Shown here: positions 63,640-64,000 of the stretch, piece after piece
Numbering within the stretch: the stretch's first letter is position 1
Layout of the letters: each line of letters begins with the position of its first letter
Assembly: GCA_963575745.1 (NCBI GenBank)
Contig: CAUYUJ010011547.1
Location: 112,208-176,207, forward strand
Source: Prorocentrum cordatum
Lineage: Eukaryota; Sar; Dinophyceae; Prorocentrales; Prorocentraceae
Length of the DNA: 64,000 nucleotides
Direction of reading: 5' to 3'
The notes under the pieces: generated by a model
Database searches by the model: none
What the model was told of the DNA's origin: nothing
What the model saw: the letters and a program-made list of their open reading frames with translations, nothing else
Translations under genes and position numbers: made by a program

Positions 63640-64000
63640 ACAGTTTTACAGCGAGTGTGTGCGGCGCTCAGGCGAGGACCACATGCTGAAAATGACAGTC
63701 TCTCGATCCGTGAAATTATTCTTTTGTTGTCAGCCGAATGCGCGCGGCGCGAAGGCGAGAGCCACATTTTGAAAACGACCCGCCATCAATCCGTAAATTC
63801 TTCCGTTTGTTAGCACGAACGTGCGCGGCGCTCACCGCCATCCATCCGGACGACGGACGACGACCCGCCATCCATCCGCGAAACTATTGTAATTGTTTAA
63901 TTCGAGTGCGCGCGGCGTTGAAGCGATATCAACGGTTTGAACGCCAGCCGCCTTCCATCTGTGAAACTGTTGACCATTGTCCTCGAAAGTGGCCTCGGGG
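63640..64000 (+). repeat. 82-84 bp GCGCGGCGC family, locus 3
   Basis: GTGTGCGGCGCTCAGGCGAG at 63657, ATGCGCGCGGCGCGAAGGCG at 63739, GTGCGCGGCGCTCACCGCC at 63821 and GTGCGCGCGGCGTTGAAGCG at 63905, spaced 82, 82 and 84 bp, each followed by CCACAT-TTGAAAA and ATCCGTGAAA-like segments. Runs to the window edge. Confidence 0.8.

Overview
The window looks like nuclear DNA of a dinoflagellate; no species can be named from it. The supporting signs are: a near-complete copy of the dinoflagellate spliced leader (about 42514-42532); introns whose donors read AG|GC and AG|GA as well as AG|GT; a Pif1-type helicase and a transposon-like protein of kinds that, from memory, are multi-copy in dinoflagellates; Lys-Arg-Pro-Ala-rich protein segments; and a very high load of microsatellites, minisatellites and foldback sequences in GC-rich DNA. 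There are no bacterial features (operons, Shine-Dalgarno sites, CRISPR) and I saw no tRNA or rRNA gene.

Layout. 1-2865: Pif1-like helicase running in from the left edge, in three successive frames. 2.9-10.8 kb: repeats, namely a 73-bp tandem array, GGA blocks, a CCAAGA minisatellite family and a composite 0.73-0.83 kb tandem array carrying a recurrent 30-nt hairpin. 10.8-12.5 kb: GC-rich block of uncertain coding content. 12.5-13.5 kb: TTGG minisatellite and CG-rich/AT-rich alternating units. 13.5-31.0 kb: one or two large plus-strand genes of many short exons (44-333 nt) separated by introns filled with microsatellites. The last ten exons (27159-31017) join in phase to one reading frame ending in TGA. 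32.5-35.3 kb: transposon-like gene of three exons, with a frameshift in the last. 35.5-38.3 kb: a dispersed motif (GAGATTGCGTTGTT), GTCTC/GAGAC hairpins and a long GA/poly-A tract. 38.7-42.5 kb: GC-rich block with membrane-protein-like minus-strand frames. 42.5-49.3 kb: spliced-leader relict, a basic minus-strand ORF, a tandem repeat interrupted by a 161-bp foldback, CCAAGA-family copies on the minus strand, and 42-bp and 84-bp repeat arrays. 49.5-54 kb: a frameshifted plus-strand gene and further repeats. 54.2-59.3 kb: two minus-strand genes, one with in-frame UGA codons, one membrane-protein-like and broken into several frames. 59.3-64 kb: mostly repeats, including a third array of the 82-84 bp family.

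Few genes here are intact single ORFs. The long ORFs over repeats are translations of simple sequence and are left out. Exon ends are inferred from reading frame, splice dinucleotides and phase only; transcript data would decide them. The parts most worth follow-up are the cryptic many-exon gene, the introns holding perfect or near-perfect foldbacks (introner-like), and the hairpin and repeat families shared between distant loci.
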